Positions 1 to 8,201 of a DNA stretch of 64,000 nt are shown one piece after another. Each line of letters begins with the position of its first letter. Position 1 is the stretch's first letter. The stretch comes from Prado023 sp963747335. Lineage in GTDB: Bacteria > Actinomycetota > Actinomycetes > S36-B12 > CAIYMF01. The notes beneath the pieces are model-generated. The model was not told the origin of the DNA. It searched no databases and saw nothing but the letters and a program-made list of their open reading frames with translations. Where the stretch lies: NCBI GenBank assembly GCA_963747335.1, contig CAVVEV010000011.1, positions 62,001-126,000 on the forward strand, in the 5' to 3' direction. The position numbers and the translations under genes are program-made.

Positions 1-1
1 G

Positions 2-667
2 TACCGCGATCCCTCAGCGTGCTCGCACCTGGTCGCCGACCTGGTCGAGCAGGTCCTCCTGGTGGCACGCGAGGCCGAGAGCCACGGGGCGTCGCTGGCC
101 CACGTGAAGGCGCACGGCTCGCTGTACAACGAAGCGGTCGCGGATCCCGTGGCGGCGCAGGTCGTGGCGGACACGATCCTTGGCGTAGGGGCCGTGCTCG
201 GATACCCGGTGGCTGTCGCGACGCAACCGGGTGGCCAGCTGGACCGGATCGCCGCCGGCCACGGCCTCGTGGTGATCTCTGAGGGCTTCGCGGACCGCGG
301 TTACCGGAGCAACGGGCAGCTGGTGGCCCGCACCGAGCCTGGCGCTGTGCACGTGGCGACCGCCGCGATGGTCGCGCAGGCCCTGGCCCTGGCTGCAGGC
401 CATGTCGACCCCGTCGATGGGCCGCGGATCGCAGTCCCGGTGGACTCGCTGTGCGTCCACGGGGACACGCCGGGGGCCGTCGCCGCCGCCACGGCGATCC
501 GGGCGGCCCTGGAGTCCGCCGGGTGGAGGGTGGTGGCGCCAGGCGCGCACTCGGTCGCCCGACCACCACGCTGGCCCCAACGCCGGCGGGGCTGCCCAAT
601 CCGGGCCGGCGGGTCTGCCGACACGGGTGGGTCTCGCGACTCTCCGCGTGAGCGGGGCGGGTACTGA
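2..667 (+). CDS. pxpA: 5-oxoprolinase subunit A (LamB/YcsF family), 5' end outside window
   Basis: Open frame from the window edge, so the N-terminus is missing. With PxpB and PxpC this family cleaves 5-oxoproline to glutamate using ATP in the cytoplasm. The family signature VKAHGSLYN lies near the start of the visible part, followed by the conserved stretches EGFADRGYRSNGQLV, PGAVH and DSLCVHGDTPGAV, in the order usual for YcsF proteins. The last 45 or so residues (after GWRVVAP) are arginine- and proline-rich and look unlike the family, which normally ends about there; the tail may be a read-through after a small indel. The next gene starts inside this tail (GTG at 648), as expected for an operon. 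Confidence 0.85.
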   Translation, partial: YRDPSACSHLVADLVEQVLLVAREAESHGASLAHVKAHGSLYNEAVADPVAAQVVADTILGVGAVLGYPVAVATQPGGQLDRIAAGHGLVVISEGFADRGYRSNGQLVARTEPGAVHVATAAMVAQALALAAGHVDPVDGPRIAVPVDSLCVHGDTPGAVAAATAIRAALESAGWRVVAPGAHSVARPPRWPQRRRGCPIRAGGSADTGGSRDSPRERGGY

Positions 668-1377
668 ACGGGCGAGCGGGGGCGCGGGCGTCTTCGCAGG
701 GGAGGCATCTGTCGTCGGAGCTGAGCCTGGCCTCGTGGTCCACTCGTTCGGCGACCGGGCCCTGCTGATCGAGCCCGCCCAGCGTCCGGACCCGGGTACC
801 GGGTGGGTCCTGCCGCTTGCTGACCGGGTGCGTCGGCGGTGGCCCAGGGCGACCCTCGTCCCCGGCCTGGCAAGCCTCCTGGTCGTCTTCGCGCAGCCGT
901 CCGATCTCCCGGACCCCCACGAGCAGGTGGTCTTCGCCCGGCTCGACCCCGAGGCAGATGCCGGACCATCCAGAACGCGATGAGCACGGCCCTCGGATCC
1001 ACGTGATCCGCACGCGCTACGACGGGTCGGACCTGGCTGAGGTCTCCGCGATGCTGCGCGTGCCATCGGCGGAGGTGGTGACCAGGCATGGGGCGGCGGC
1101 GTGGACGGTCGCAGCCATCGGGTTCTCCCCGGGGTTCGGCTATCTGACCACCGACGATCCACTCTTCTCGGGAGTCTGGCGCCGCGCTGACCCCCGTCCG
1201 CGCGTTCCCCGAGGCTCGGTGGCCCTGGCCGCCGGGATGTGTGCGATCTACCCGTCGCCGACGCCGGGCGGGTGGCAGGTGATCGGGTCGACCACCGCCG
1301 AGCTGTTCGACGTCGACGCACGGCACCCCGCCCTGCTGCGCGTGGGGGACCGGGTCCAGTTCCTCGAGGCGCCCTGA
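648..1377 (+). pseudogene. pxpB: 5-oxoprolinase subunit B (KipI/PxpB family), split by a frameshift
   Basis: Two overlapping frames together make one KipI-like protein. The N-terminal domain reads from GTG 648 to a TGA at 981-983 and contains the family opening HSFGDRALLIE and the segment VPGLASLLVVF. The C-terminal cyclophilin-like domain reads in the next frame from about 958 to 1377 and carries IGFSPGFGYL and SPTPGGWQVIG, both strongly conserved in PxpB. The break falls in the linker between the two domains; removing one base from the C4 run near 947-950 would join them. An ATG at 958 with GAGG just upstream could let the second half be translated separately. It lies between pxpA and pxpC and overlaps the latter by TGATG. 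Confidence 0.8.
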
Positions 1378-2249
1378 TGGCGGGCCTGCGCGTGATGGGA
1401 CTGGTCGGGTCCGCGCTTCACCAGGACGCGGGCCGTGACCATGTCGCCAGTGGCGTGCCCGTCTCGGGCGCCTTCGACCGCTACGCCCATGCGGCGGCAA
1501 CCGCGTTGGTCGGTGGGTCGATCGAGCAGGCCTCGCTCGAGGTCGTCGGCCTGATCGAGGTCGAGCCGGACGTCGCGATCACGTGTGCGGTGACCGGGCG
1601 GGGGGCCGTGAGCGTGAACGGTCGGCCTGCCGCGACGTGGACAGCCCTGGACGTCCCCGCCGGGGCGCGGGTGGAGATCCGATCCGTCGGCCGCGCGTAT
1701 CTGGGCGTGGCCGGGGGGTTCCAGCCGCCCACCGTCCTCGGGTCCCGATCCACCTGCCTGCTCGGGCCGATCGGGCCCGCGCCCGTCGGCCTCGGGGACC
1801 TGGTGTCCGTTGCCCATGCGTGTACGTCCGCGACCGCGGGCGACTTCGTCAGGGCCCCGGCACAGCGCCCGGCCGTGCGCGTCGTCCCGGGGCCGCACCT
1901 GCACCTCGAGTCCTGCGAGGTCCGAGTCCTGGAGGCCTCCCGGATCGGTGTGCGGCTCACCGCGGGTCGTGTGCAGGAGCCACCCGCTGCGGCTCGGGTG
2001 GACCTGCCCTCTCTCGGGGTCCTCCCCGGGACGGTGCAGGTGCTGCCGTCCGGGGACTGGATGCTGCTCGGGCCCGATTCCGGCACGATGGGTGGTTACC
2101 CCGTGGCAGGCGTCGTGGTCACGGCTGACCTGGGCCTCTGGGCGCACGTGACAGTCGGCGACGCGGTGCGCCTGGAGGTCAGTGGCGCCGCCGATGCGCC
2201 GGACGCCCCGATGCCGGGTGTCGTGCGGGTGCAGGGGTTGGGCGGGTAG
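1377..2249 (+). CDS. pxpC: 5-oxoprolinase subunit C (KipA/PxpC, biotin-dependent carboxyltransferase family)
   Basis: A 290-residue protein of the KipA family (carboxyltransferase subdomain AHS2), the third subunit of prokaryotic 5-oxoprolinase. The family landmarks are present: an N-terminal GVPVSGAFDRYAH segment (usually SGPMDR...), AYLGVAGGF near residue 115, LGSRSTCLLGPIG, and the C-terminal MLLGPDSGTMGGYPV. The start ATG overlaps the pxpB stop codon (TGATG), so translation is coupled. Length is a little shorter than the usual 300-330 residues but no motif is missing. Role is inferred from family and from the pxpA-pxpB-pxpC order. Confidence 0.88.
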   Translation: MAGLRVMGLVGSALHQDAGRDHVASGVPVSGAFDRYAHAAATALVGGSIEQASLEVVGLIEVEPDVAITCAVTGRGAVSVNGRPAATWTALDVPAGARVEIRSVGRAYLGVAGGFQPPTVLGSRSTCLLGPIGPAPVGLGDLVSVAHACTSATAGDFVRAPAQRPAVRVVPGPHLHLESCEVRVLEASRIGVRLTAGRVQEPPAAARVDLPSLGVLPGTVQVLPSGDWMLLGPDSGTMGGYPVAGVVVTADLGLWAHVTVGDAVRLEVSGAADAPDAPMPGVVRVQGLGG

Positions 2250-2336
2250 GTGCCGATGCCGCCCGGCAGCGTGGTCGACGTCGGTGTTCCCGCAGTGACC
2301 ACAGGGCTGCGAGGTTCCATGCCGGGCCGGAGATGC

Positions 2337-2372
2337 AGAGGGGCCCGGGACAGTGACGTCCCGGGCCCCTCT
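2337..2372. terminator. Perfect 15-bp hairpin, bidirectional terminator
   Basis: AGAGGGGCCCGGGAC at 2337-2351 pairs perfectly with 2358-2372 around a six-base loop. It sits between the converging ends of pxpC (2249) and the membrane protein gene (2386). There is no long T-run on either side, as is common in high-GC actinobacteria. Confidence 0.75.
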
Positions 2373-2385
2373 GGAGTTGCTGTGA

Positions 2386-2781
2386 TCAGGCGAGCGCCTT
2401 TGCCTTCAGGGCGTCGAACTCCTGCTGGCTGATGGCACCGGTGTCCAGGAGCCCCTTGGCGTCGGCGATCTGCTCGGCCGGCGACTTGGTCTTGGCGGCG
2501 ACGTTCTGGATGTACTTCTCCTGCTGGGCCTGCGCGTCGGCCATGGCGGCCATCTGACGCTCACCCATGCTCTTGCCGCGGGCGATCAGGTAGATGAACG
2601 CGCCGAGCCACGGAACGAAGATCAGGAGGAGCGCCCATCCGGCCTTGGCCCAGCCCGACAGGGTGTGATCCCCGAACATGTCGAAGATGACCCGGAACCA
2701 GATCATGACGGCGGCGATCCAGATGAAGAAGAAGAAGCTCCAGAGGAGGACGTCCCAGAAGTTGGTGCTGTTGAAGTCCAT
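2386..2781 (-). CDS. Small membrane protein with PLDc_N-like region and SHOCT domain
   Basis: 131 residues. Residues about 9-31 and 48-66 are two hydrophobic spans resembling the phospholipase D N-terminal membrane domain (PLDc_N). The C-terminal 30 residues (ADAKGLLDTGAISQQEFDAL) are a clear SHOCT domain, the short oligomerisation-type motif found at the ends of many bacterial proteins. ATG start at 2781 with AAAGG about 8 nt upstream. Monocistronic, convergent with pxpC. Specific function unknown; this architecture is common in actinobacteria. Confidence 0.85.
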   Translation of the reverse strand: MDFNSTNFWDVLLWSFFFFIWIAAVMIWFRVIFDMFGDHTLSGWAKAGWALLLIFVPWLGAFIYLIARGKSMGERQMAAMADAQAQQEKYIQNVAAKTKSPAEQIADAKGLLDTGAISQQEFDALKAKALA

Positions 2782-2954
2782 TGATGTGCCTTTCGTTGTG
2801 TTTTGGGCCTTCTTGGGGCCAGTGTAGACCTCTGTGCTACCTGTCGATGTGACCGTGTCGCTTCTGCTCGTCCGGCGTGGCGAGGGCCAGGTCGGGGGTG
2901 GTCGCGGCGGCGGCGGGCGATGCGAGTGCCCCGGGTGGCGATTACCGTGAACCC

Positions 2955-3323
2955 ATGGCTGAGCCGGAGCTGGTCGTTCGCCGCGTGAGTGAGATCTCGT
3001 ATGTCGCCACCCTGGACGGTGTCGAGGTGGGGTGGGTGTCCCTGGCCGTCTCCGATGGTGTGTGGGAGATCTACCGGACGGTCACCTCGCCCGCGTACGA
3101 GGGTCGGGGGATCGCATCCCGGCTCACCCGGTTCGTGCTCGATGCCGCAGATGAGGCGGGCGTCACCGTCATCCCGAGCTGCTGGTACGTCGATGGGCTG
3201 ATGGCCCGTTCGTCGCCGCGCTACGACCATCTGCGTGCCGGGCACCGACCTCCGCCGGCGGGCGAGGGGGACTCCTGCAGGATCGCCCCAGCCGTCCTGC
3301 CGAGGCCGGCTGACGCCGGCTGA
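2955..3323 (+). CDS. GNAT-type N-acetyltransferase, YidJ-like
   Basis: 122 residues. It resembles the short YidJ-type acetyltransferases: VEVGWVSLAVSDGVWEIYRT (strands 2-4), then the acetyl-CoA loop YEGRGIASRLTRFVLDAA (family Q/RxxGxG/A), then the conserved VIPSCWYV and a HPEY-like SPRYDHL. The last 20 residues are divergent. ATG 2955 is preferred because a TACCGT -10 hexamer (2943-2948) lies exactly 6 nt upstream and there is no ribosome-binding site, which indicates leaderless transcription. Acetyl acceptor unknown. Confidence 0.75.
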   Translation: MAEPELVVRRVSEISYVATLDGVEVGWVSLAVSDGVWEIYRTVTSPAYEGRGIASRLTRFVLDAADEAGVTVIPSCWYVDGLMARSSPRYDHLRAGHRPPPAGEGDSCRIAPAVLPRPADAG

Positions 3324-3366
3324 GCTGCGTCGTCGGGAAAGGGCCTCGACCGCGCCCCGCGATCGC

Positions 3367-4275
3367 TCAGTTCGGGCGGACCAGTCCGGTGAGGTTCGTT
3401 CCCGGGCAGGTGAGGTTGCGGTCGAGGGACTTCCCGTCGCTGCCCGTCCCGATGCGCTGGACGATGTCGGGCTCTCGATCTCCGAACGAGGTGCGCCCAC
3501 AGGTGGCGGCAGCCCGTTCGGCCGTCGCCGTCCCGATCCCCACCCACGTGGGCACGCCCACCGCGGCACCCCCGGTGATCTCCTCCCAGAGCGCTGGAGC
3601 GGAGTAGATGCCCACGGGGTAGCCGGCCTCGGCCAGGACCCTCAGGTGCTCGGTGATGACCGCACGGTGCCGGGCCTGCGAGCCCTTCCAGACCTCCGGC
3701 AGCTCGACGTCCAGCCAGACGGGGGTGCCGGCGGGCACGCCCTGTTCGGCGAGCGCCTCGAGGTCGCCCTTGGCTGCGCGGCGCCCGACCTTCACCGGGT
3801 CGCCGGTGTTGTTGTCGGCGGTGTTCACGTAGACCGCGGCGCCGGCCTGCCGGGTCGCGAATCGCCACTGTGCGGCGAAGCACGGGTTGGGCCGGTCGGG
3901 CATGCCGCCGTCGAGACCGATGATCGCGTATCCGTTGCCCATGTCCTTGAACGTGCGGCCGCACTGCGGGAACGAGATGTCCACCCCGTAGGTCGGTTGA
4001 TCACCGTCCCACTCCACGGGGGTGGCCTCGGGGATCCCGGAGATGTCGGACGGGCCGCTCTCGATCGGGTCGGTGAGGGAACCGCCCAGGGAGCTGGCTC
4101 CGGTCATGATCGCGAACCCGAGCCCGACGAAGGCAACCGCGCTGACCAGCAGCGACCCGACGCAGCCCAGGCGCCGACGGCGGATCTCGGCCCGGGTCAA
4201 TCGGCGCCGCGCGGGTGAGGTGGGCGCACGCCGGACCCGCGGATCCTGGTCGGGTGTCGCGGTGCGGCCGTCCAC
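3367..4275 (-). CDS. Membrane-anchored glycoside-hydrolase-like TIM-barrel protein (DUF1906-like)
   Basis: 302 residues. An arginine-rich N-terminus is followed by one membrane span (roughly residues 38-58), so the rest is probably outside the membrane. The extracellular part begins PTYGVDISFPQCG and includes YAIIGLDGGMP, AVYVNTADNN and TPVWLDVELPE, resembling glycoside-hydrolase-like / GH25-type barrels in which the acidic residues line the active site. The longest frame begins with TTG at 4290, but GTG 4275 is a better start because GGAGG lies 8 nt upstream of it. A role in cell-wall turnover is inference only. Confidence 0.75.
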   Translation of the reverse strand: MDGRTATPDQDPRVRRAPTSPARRRLTRAEIRRRRLGCVGSLLVSAVAFVGLGFAIMTGASSLGGSLTDPIESGPSDISGIPEATPVEWDGDQPTYGVDISFPQCGRTFKDMGNGYAIIGLDGGMPDRPNPCFAAQWRFATRQAGAAVYVNTADNNTGDPVKVGRRAAKGDLEALAEQGVPAGTPVWLDVELPEVWKGSQARHRAVITEHLRVLAEAGYPVGIYSAPALWEEITGGAAVGVPTWVGIGTATAERAAATCGRTSFGDREPDIVQRIGTGSDGKSLDRNLTCPGTNLTGLVRPN

Positions 4276-4343
4276 GGTGGTTTCCTCCAAGCGCTGAAGC
4301 TCGATTGTCGCCCACTGCGGCGAGATCGGGGTTGAATGACCCG

Positions 4344-5282
4344 ATGGAGATCACCTCGCATGAGCCCACCGATCATCACGCGGCCCCTGACGACGTGGCC
4401 GCGCTCGGCGCCGCTGTCGGTGGAGCCCCCGCGGACCGCGCCGCCGCGCACCACACCGCCGACCATGCGGCGGTCAACCTGGCCCAGTGGGACGAGCGGG
4501 CCCCGGCGCACGCCGCGTCCCCGGACTACCACCTCGAGCACTTCGTCACCGATCCCGAGTACCTCTCGGAGGTCGTGCGGTTCGACCTGCCCCGGCTCGG
4601 GGACGTCCAGGGCCGCCGCGGGGTGCACCTGCAGTGCCACATCGGGACTGACACGATCTCGCTGGAGCGCCTCGGCGCCCGGATGACGGGGCTGGACTTC
4701 TCGCCGGCGGCGATCGAGCAGGCGCGGGCGCTGGCCGAGCGGTGCGGGACCCCGGTGGAGTTCGTGGTCTCCGACGTGCACGAGGCCGCCGATGTCCTCG
4801 GGCGAGGGTCGTTCGACCTCGTGTTCACCGGGATCGGCGCCCTGTGCTGGCTGCCCGACATCCGGCGCTGGGCCGGCGTTGTGGCTGACCTCCTCGCGCC
4901 GGGCGGGCGGCTGTTCCTGCGTGAGGGGCACCCCATGCTCTGGGCGCTGGCCGATCCTGATGAGTCCGGGTCGCTGCGCGTCGAGCACCCGTACTTCGAG
5001 CAGGCCGAGCCCACGGTCTGGGATGAGGGCGGCACGTACGTGAGCACCGACGTCGAGTTCCAGCACAACACGAGCTACGAGTGGAATCACGGCCTGGGCG
5101 AGGTCGTGACGGCCCTTCTTGAGCGTGGCCTGCAGATCACGGGACTGGAGGAGCACGACAGCATTCCGTGGGACGGCCTGCCCGGGCTGATGGAGCCGAT
5201 CGGCGGCGGCGAGCTTCGCCTCATCGACCGCCCCGAGCGCCTGGCCGCCAGCTACACCCTCCAGGCGACCAAGCCGGGGTGA
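4344..5282 (+). CDS. Class I SAM-dependent methyltransferase
   Basis: 312 residues. The SAM-binding core starts near residue 90: GVHLQCHIGTDTISLERLGA is motif I, MTGLDFSPAAIEQARALAE follows as motif post-I, then FDLVFTGIGALCWLPDI (motif II) and LLAPGGRLFLREGHPM (motif III). The C-terminal part (EHPYFEQAEPTVW, YEWNHGLGEVV, GLQITGLEEHD) matches a conserved group of actinobacterial methyltransferases of unknown substrate. The first 40 residues are Ala/His-rich and poorly conserved. Divergent from the glycosidase-like gene. Substrate not predictable. Confidence 0.85.
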   Translation: MEITSHEPTDHHAAPDDVAALGAAVGGAPADRAAAHHTADHAAVNLAQWDERAPAHAASPDYHLEHFVTDPEYLSEVVRFDLPRLGDVQGRRGVHLQCHIGTDTISLERLGARMTGLDFSPAAIEQARALAERCGTPVEFVVSDVHEAADVLGRGSFDLVFTGIGALCWLPDIRRWAGVVADLLAPGGRLFLREGHPMLWALADPDESGSLRVEHPYFEQAEPTVWDEGGTYVSTDVEFQHNTSYEWNHGLGEVVTALLERGLQITGLEEHDSIPWDGLPGLMEPIGGGELRLIDRPERLAASYTLQATKPG

Positions 5283-5332
5283 CCCGACCCGCGCCATCCG
5301 CCGATTCCAGGCCGTTCGGCCGCTGTCGCGCG

Positions 5333-5354
5333 GCCCACGTTCGGCTGCGTGGGC
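5333..5354. terminator. Possible terminator hairpin between converging genes
   Basis: GCCCACG (5333-5339) pairs with CGTGGGC (5348-5354) around an 8-base loop, between the methyltransferase stop (5282) and the end of ku (5360). The stem is short, so this is tentative. Confidence 0.35.
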
Positions 5355-5359
5355 TGGGG

Positions 5360-6220
5360 TCAGGCCTTCTTCGCCTTCGCTGACTTGGCCGTCTTGGCTG
5401 GCGCGGCGTCCGCCTCCGCCTCGCCGCTCGCGGCTCGCGCTGCCTGGGTCCGGCGGACCGACTCCTGGAGGGCGGCCATCAGGTCGATGACGGTCCCGGA
5501 GTCGTCGGCTGCCTCCGGGGCGCTGGGCAGGATCACGTCCTCGCCGGAGAGCTTCTGCGTGACGAGGTCGAGGACGGCCTGGCGGTACTCGTCGGTGTAG
5601 CCCGTCGGGTCGAAGTCCGCGCTGAGGCTCTCGACGAGCGAACCGGCCATGGCCAGCTCCTGGGGTCGCACGGTGATGTCCTCGTCACCGATCCCCTCGA
5701 AGTCCGGGACCCGGACCTCGTCGGGCCACAGCAGGGTCTGCAGCACCAGGACGTCATCGCGCACGCGCAGCAGCCCCAGGCGCGTCCGCTTGCGCATGGT
5801 CATCAGGATCACGGCCGTCCGGTCGGTCTCCTGCAGGGCGCGGCGCAGCAGCACGTAGGGCTTCGCGGCTCCGGTCGCCGGCTCGAGGTAGTAGGCCTTG
5901 TCGAAGTTCAGCGGGTCGATCTGGGCAGCGGGGGCGAACTCGATGATCTCCAGGTCCCGGCCGTGCGGCACCTGCAGGCCGTCGAGCTCCTCCTCGGAGA
6001 TGATGACCCGCCGGCCGGTCTCGTCCTCGTAGCCCTTGCCGATCTCGGCGAACGTGACGGTCTGCTCGCAGGTCTGGCACTGCCTCTGGTACTTGATCCG
6101 TCCGCCGTCGGCGAGGTGGACCTGGTGGAACTTGACGTCCCGGTCCTCGGTGGCGGCGTACATCTTCACCGGGATGTGGACCAACCCGAAGGCGACGTTC
6201 CCACTCCACATGGCGCGCAT
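5360..6220 (-). CDS. ku: Non-homologous end joining protein Ku
   Basis: 286 residues, the usual size for bacterial Ku, which forms a homodimeric ring on DNA ends and recruits LigD-type enzymes. The N-terminus MRAMWSGNVAFGLVHIPVKMY is the classic opening (xSxWxGxxxFGLVxxPVKLY). FHQVHLADGGRIKYQRQC, RRVIISEEELDGL, IDPLNFDKAYYLEP and RPQELAMAGSLVESLS are all family blocks. The C-terminal tail is rich in Ala and Lys (KTAKSAKAKKA), typical of actinobacterial Ku tails that bind DNA. It is transcribed divergently from the ligase gene, only 69 bp away, so both probably share a regulatory region. Confidence 0.96.
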   Translation of the reverse strand: MRAMWSGNVAFGLVHIPVKMYAATEDRDVKFHQVHLADGGRIKYQRQCQTCEQTVTFAEIGKGYEDETGRRVIISEEELDGLQVPHGRDLEIIEFAPAAQIDPLNFDKAYYLEPATGAAKPYVLLRRALQETDRTAVILMTMRKRTRLGLLRVRDDVLVLQTLLWPDEVRVPDFEGIGDEDITVRPQELAMAGSLVESLSADFDPTGYTDEYRQAVLDLVTQKLSGEDVILPSAPEAADDSGTVIDLMAALQESVRRTQAARAASGEAEADAAPAKTAKSAKAKKA

Positions 6221-6289
6221 CACGTCATTGTGCGGCAGCGGCGGTCGGGAAGCAGGGCTACGAGCCGACGCTCCGGCCATGATGGGCCC

Positions 6290-7273
6290 GTGGCGGGCGC
6301 AGGGGTGGTCGAGGACCTGTGGGCCACGGCTGCCCCGATGCTGGCCTCTGGACCACCGGAACCGCTCGCAGCGCCGGCGGGCCCGGGGTGGTCCTTCGAG
6401 GTGAAGTGGGACGGGATCCGCGCCCTGGCGCTCGTTCGTGGGGACGGCAGTGTTGCAGTGCGCAGCCGCAACGCGATGGACCTCGCCGGGCGCCATCCGG
6501 CGATCGCCGCCCCGTCGGTCGGTGCCGCACTGGCGCCTCTGGTGGGTCCCGCGATCGTCGACGGTGAGTGCGTGGCCCTCGATCCGGATGGCCGTCCGTC
6601 GTTCGCGGGCGCCATGCGCGGCGGGACAGCGGTGCGTTTCGTGGTGTTCGACGTCCTGGCCTGGCGCGGGCGTGACATCCGCGGGGAATCGTTGGTACGG
6701 CGACGCTCGCTGCTGGCCTCCCTCGACCTTCCGGGGCTCACCGACGGGGCGTGGTTGGCGTCCACCGTGTTCGAGGACGGGGCCGCGCTGTTCGCCGCGA
6801 CCCGCGAGCAGGGCCTCGAGGGCGTGATGGCCAAGCGCAGCGCGAGTCGGTACGCGTGCGGCGTGCGCAGCCGCGACTGGGTCAAGCTCCCGCACCGCAC
6901 GCTCACGGACGTCGTGGTCGTGGGGTGGGTGCGCGCCGAGTCCGGCGGTGGGGTGACGTCCCTGGCGGTCGCCGCTGCATCGGGGGACTTCCTCGGCACG
7001 GTGGGCAGTGGGATGACCGACCGGTTGTCTGCGGCCCTGCTCGGTGTGCTCCACGGGATCGCGCGGGCGGGGCCCGATCCTGCGATCCACGTCAGCAAGG
7101 ACGCCGACGGGCTGCTGCGTCGCTTCGGCGACCGGCTCACGTGGGTCGAGCCGCTCCTCGTCGCCGAGGTCCGCCACCTCGGCCGGACCGCCTCCGGGGC
7201 GCTGCGCCAGCCGACGCTCGCCCGGATGCGACCAGACCTCGCCCCCGCCGACCTGCCCGGGAGCACGTGGTGA
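6290..7273 (+). CDS. ATP-dependent DNA ligase (LigD ligase-domain type)
   Basis: 327 residues. It has the adenylation motif EVKWDGIRA with the nucleotidyl Lys near residue 39, motif III-like VRFVVFDVLAW, motif IV GLEGVMAKR and motif V-like RDWVKLPH, followed by an OB-fold domain. It corresponds to the ligase part of LigD as a stand-alone protein. GTG 6290 is chosen as start; GTG 6305 is a close alternative. No good ribosome-binding site is visible for either. Its stop overlaps the next gene by GTGA. It should seal breaks held by Ku. Confidence 0.9.
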   Translation: MAGAGVVEDLWATAAPMLASGPPEPLAAPAGPGWSFEVKWDGIRALALVRGDGSVAVRSRNAMDLAGRHPAIAAPSVGAALAPLVGPAIVDGECVALDPDGRPSFAGAMRGGTAVRFVVFDVLAWRGRDIRGESLVRRRSLLASLDLPGLTDGAWLASTVFEDGAALFAATREQGLEGVMAKRSASRYACGVRSRDWVKLPHRTLTDVVVVGWVRAESGGGVTSLAVAAASGDFLGTVGSGMTDRLSAALLGVLHGIARAGPDPAIHVSKDADGLLRRFGDRLTWVEPLLVAEVRHLGRTASGALRQPTLARMRPDLAPADLPGSTW

Positions 7274-8184
7274 GCCCGACGGGGTCCGGCCCCGTCCCCA
7301 CCGTCGTGGCGGGACGGCGGCTGCGCCTGACGAACCTCGACAAGGTCCTGTACCCGGAGTCGGGGACGACCAAGGCCGAGATCTTCGCCTACATCCTTGC
7401 CGTCAGCGAGCCGATGCTTGCCCAGCTCGCCAACCGGCCGATCACGCGCCGCCGTTGGCCCGACGGCGTGGAGCAGCCCGACTTCTTCGAGAAGGCCGTC
7501 CGCCCCGGGACCCCCGAATGGATGGGGCACGTGCACCTGCGTCGCTCCGGCGAGGACTACTCCGGGTACATCGACCACCCGCTTCTGGCCGGGACGCCGG
7601 AGGATGCAGCTGCCCTCGTCTGGTTCGTCCAGCAGGGCACCCTGGAGTTCCACACCCCGCAGTGGCGGATCGGGCGCAAGTTCGGCCTGCACGGGACCCC
7701 CGGGCCTGCGGAGCGGATGGTCCTCGATCTCGACCCCGGGCCCCCCGCCGGGCTGGCGGAGTGCGCTGAGGTGGCGCTGGTGGCTCGCGAGATCCTGGCC
7801 GGCGCGGGCTTCTCGGCGGTGCCCGTGGCCAGCGGGTCCAAGGGCCTGCACGTGTACGTCCCGCTTCCGCGGCCCGTGCCCAGCAGCGACGCTGTGGACC
7901 TCGCGCGCACGATGGCCGAGGCCCTCGCGACGGCCCTGCCGGGGCTCGTCGAGCTGAAGATGGCCAAGGACCGCCGACCTGGTCGGGTGTTCGTGGACGT
8001 CGGGCAGAACCTGGCTGCCCGCACGACCATCACGCCCTACTCGCCGCGCGGGCGGGCGCACCCGTACGTCGCCACTCCGCTGGCCTGGGCCGAGGTCGAG
8101 TCGGGCGCCGCAGCGCCAGCCGACGTGCACACCATGGCGGAGCGGCTGGCCCGCCTCGGTGACCTCATGGCCGATCCCCGGTGA
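7270..8184 (+). CDS. LigD-type DNA polymerase/primase (PolDom, end-joining)
   Basis: 304 residues, archaeo-eukaryotic primase superfamily. Visible blocks are RLTNLDKVLYPESGTTKAE, MGHVHL, the catalytic acidic pair in MVLDLDPGP, ASGSKGLHVYVPL (phosphate contact) and GRVFVDVGQNLAARTTITPYS. In many bacteria this domain is fused to the ligase in LigD; here it is separate but translationally coupled (GTGA overlap with the ligase stop). With Ku and the ligase it gives a complete two-strand end-joining set: end binding, gap filling with rNTP preference, and sealing. Confidence 0.93.
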   Translation: MSPTGSGPVPTVVAGRRLRLTNLDKVLYPESGTTKAEIFAYILAVSEPMLAQLANRPITRRRWPDGVEQPDFFEKAVRPGTPEWMGHVHLRRSGEDYSGYIDHPLLAGTPEDAAALVWFVQQGTLEFHTPQWRIGRKFGLHGTPGPAERMVLDLDPGPPAGLAECAEVALVAREILAGAGFSAVPVASGSKGLHVYVPLPRPVPSSDAVDLARTMAEALATALPGLVELKMAKDRRPGRVFVDVGQNLAARTTITPYSPRGRAHPYVATPLAWAEVESGAAAPADVHTMAERLARLGDLMADPR

Positions 8185-8201
8185 GGGGGGGCGGGGCTGG
8201 A

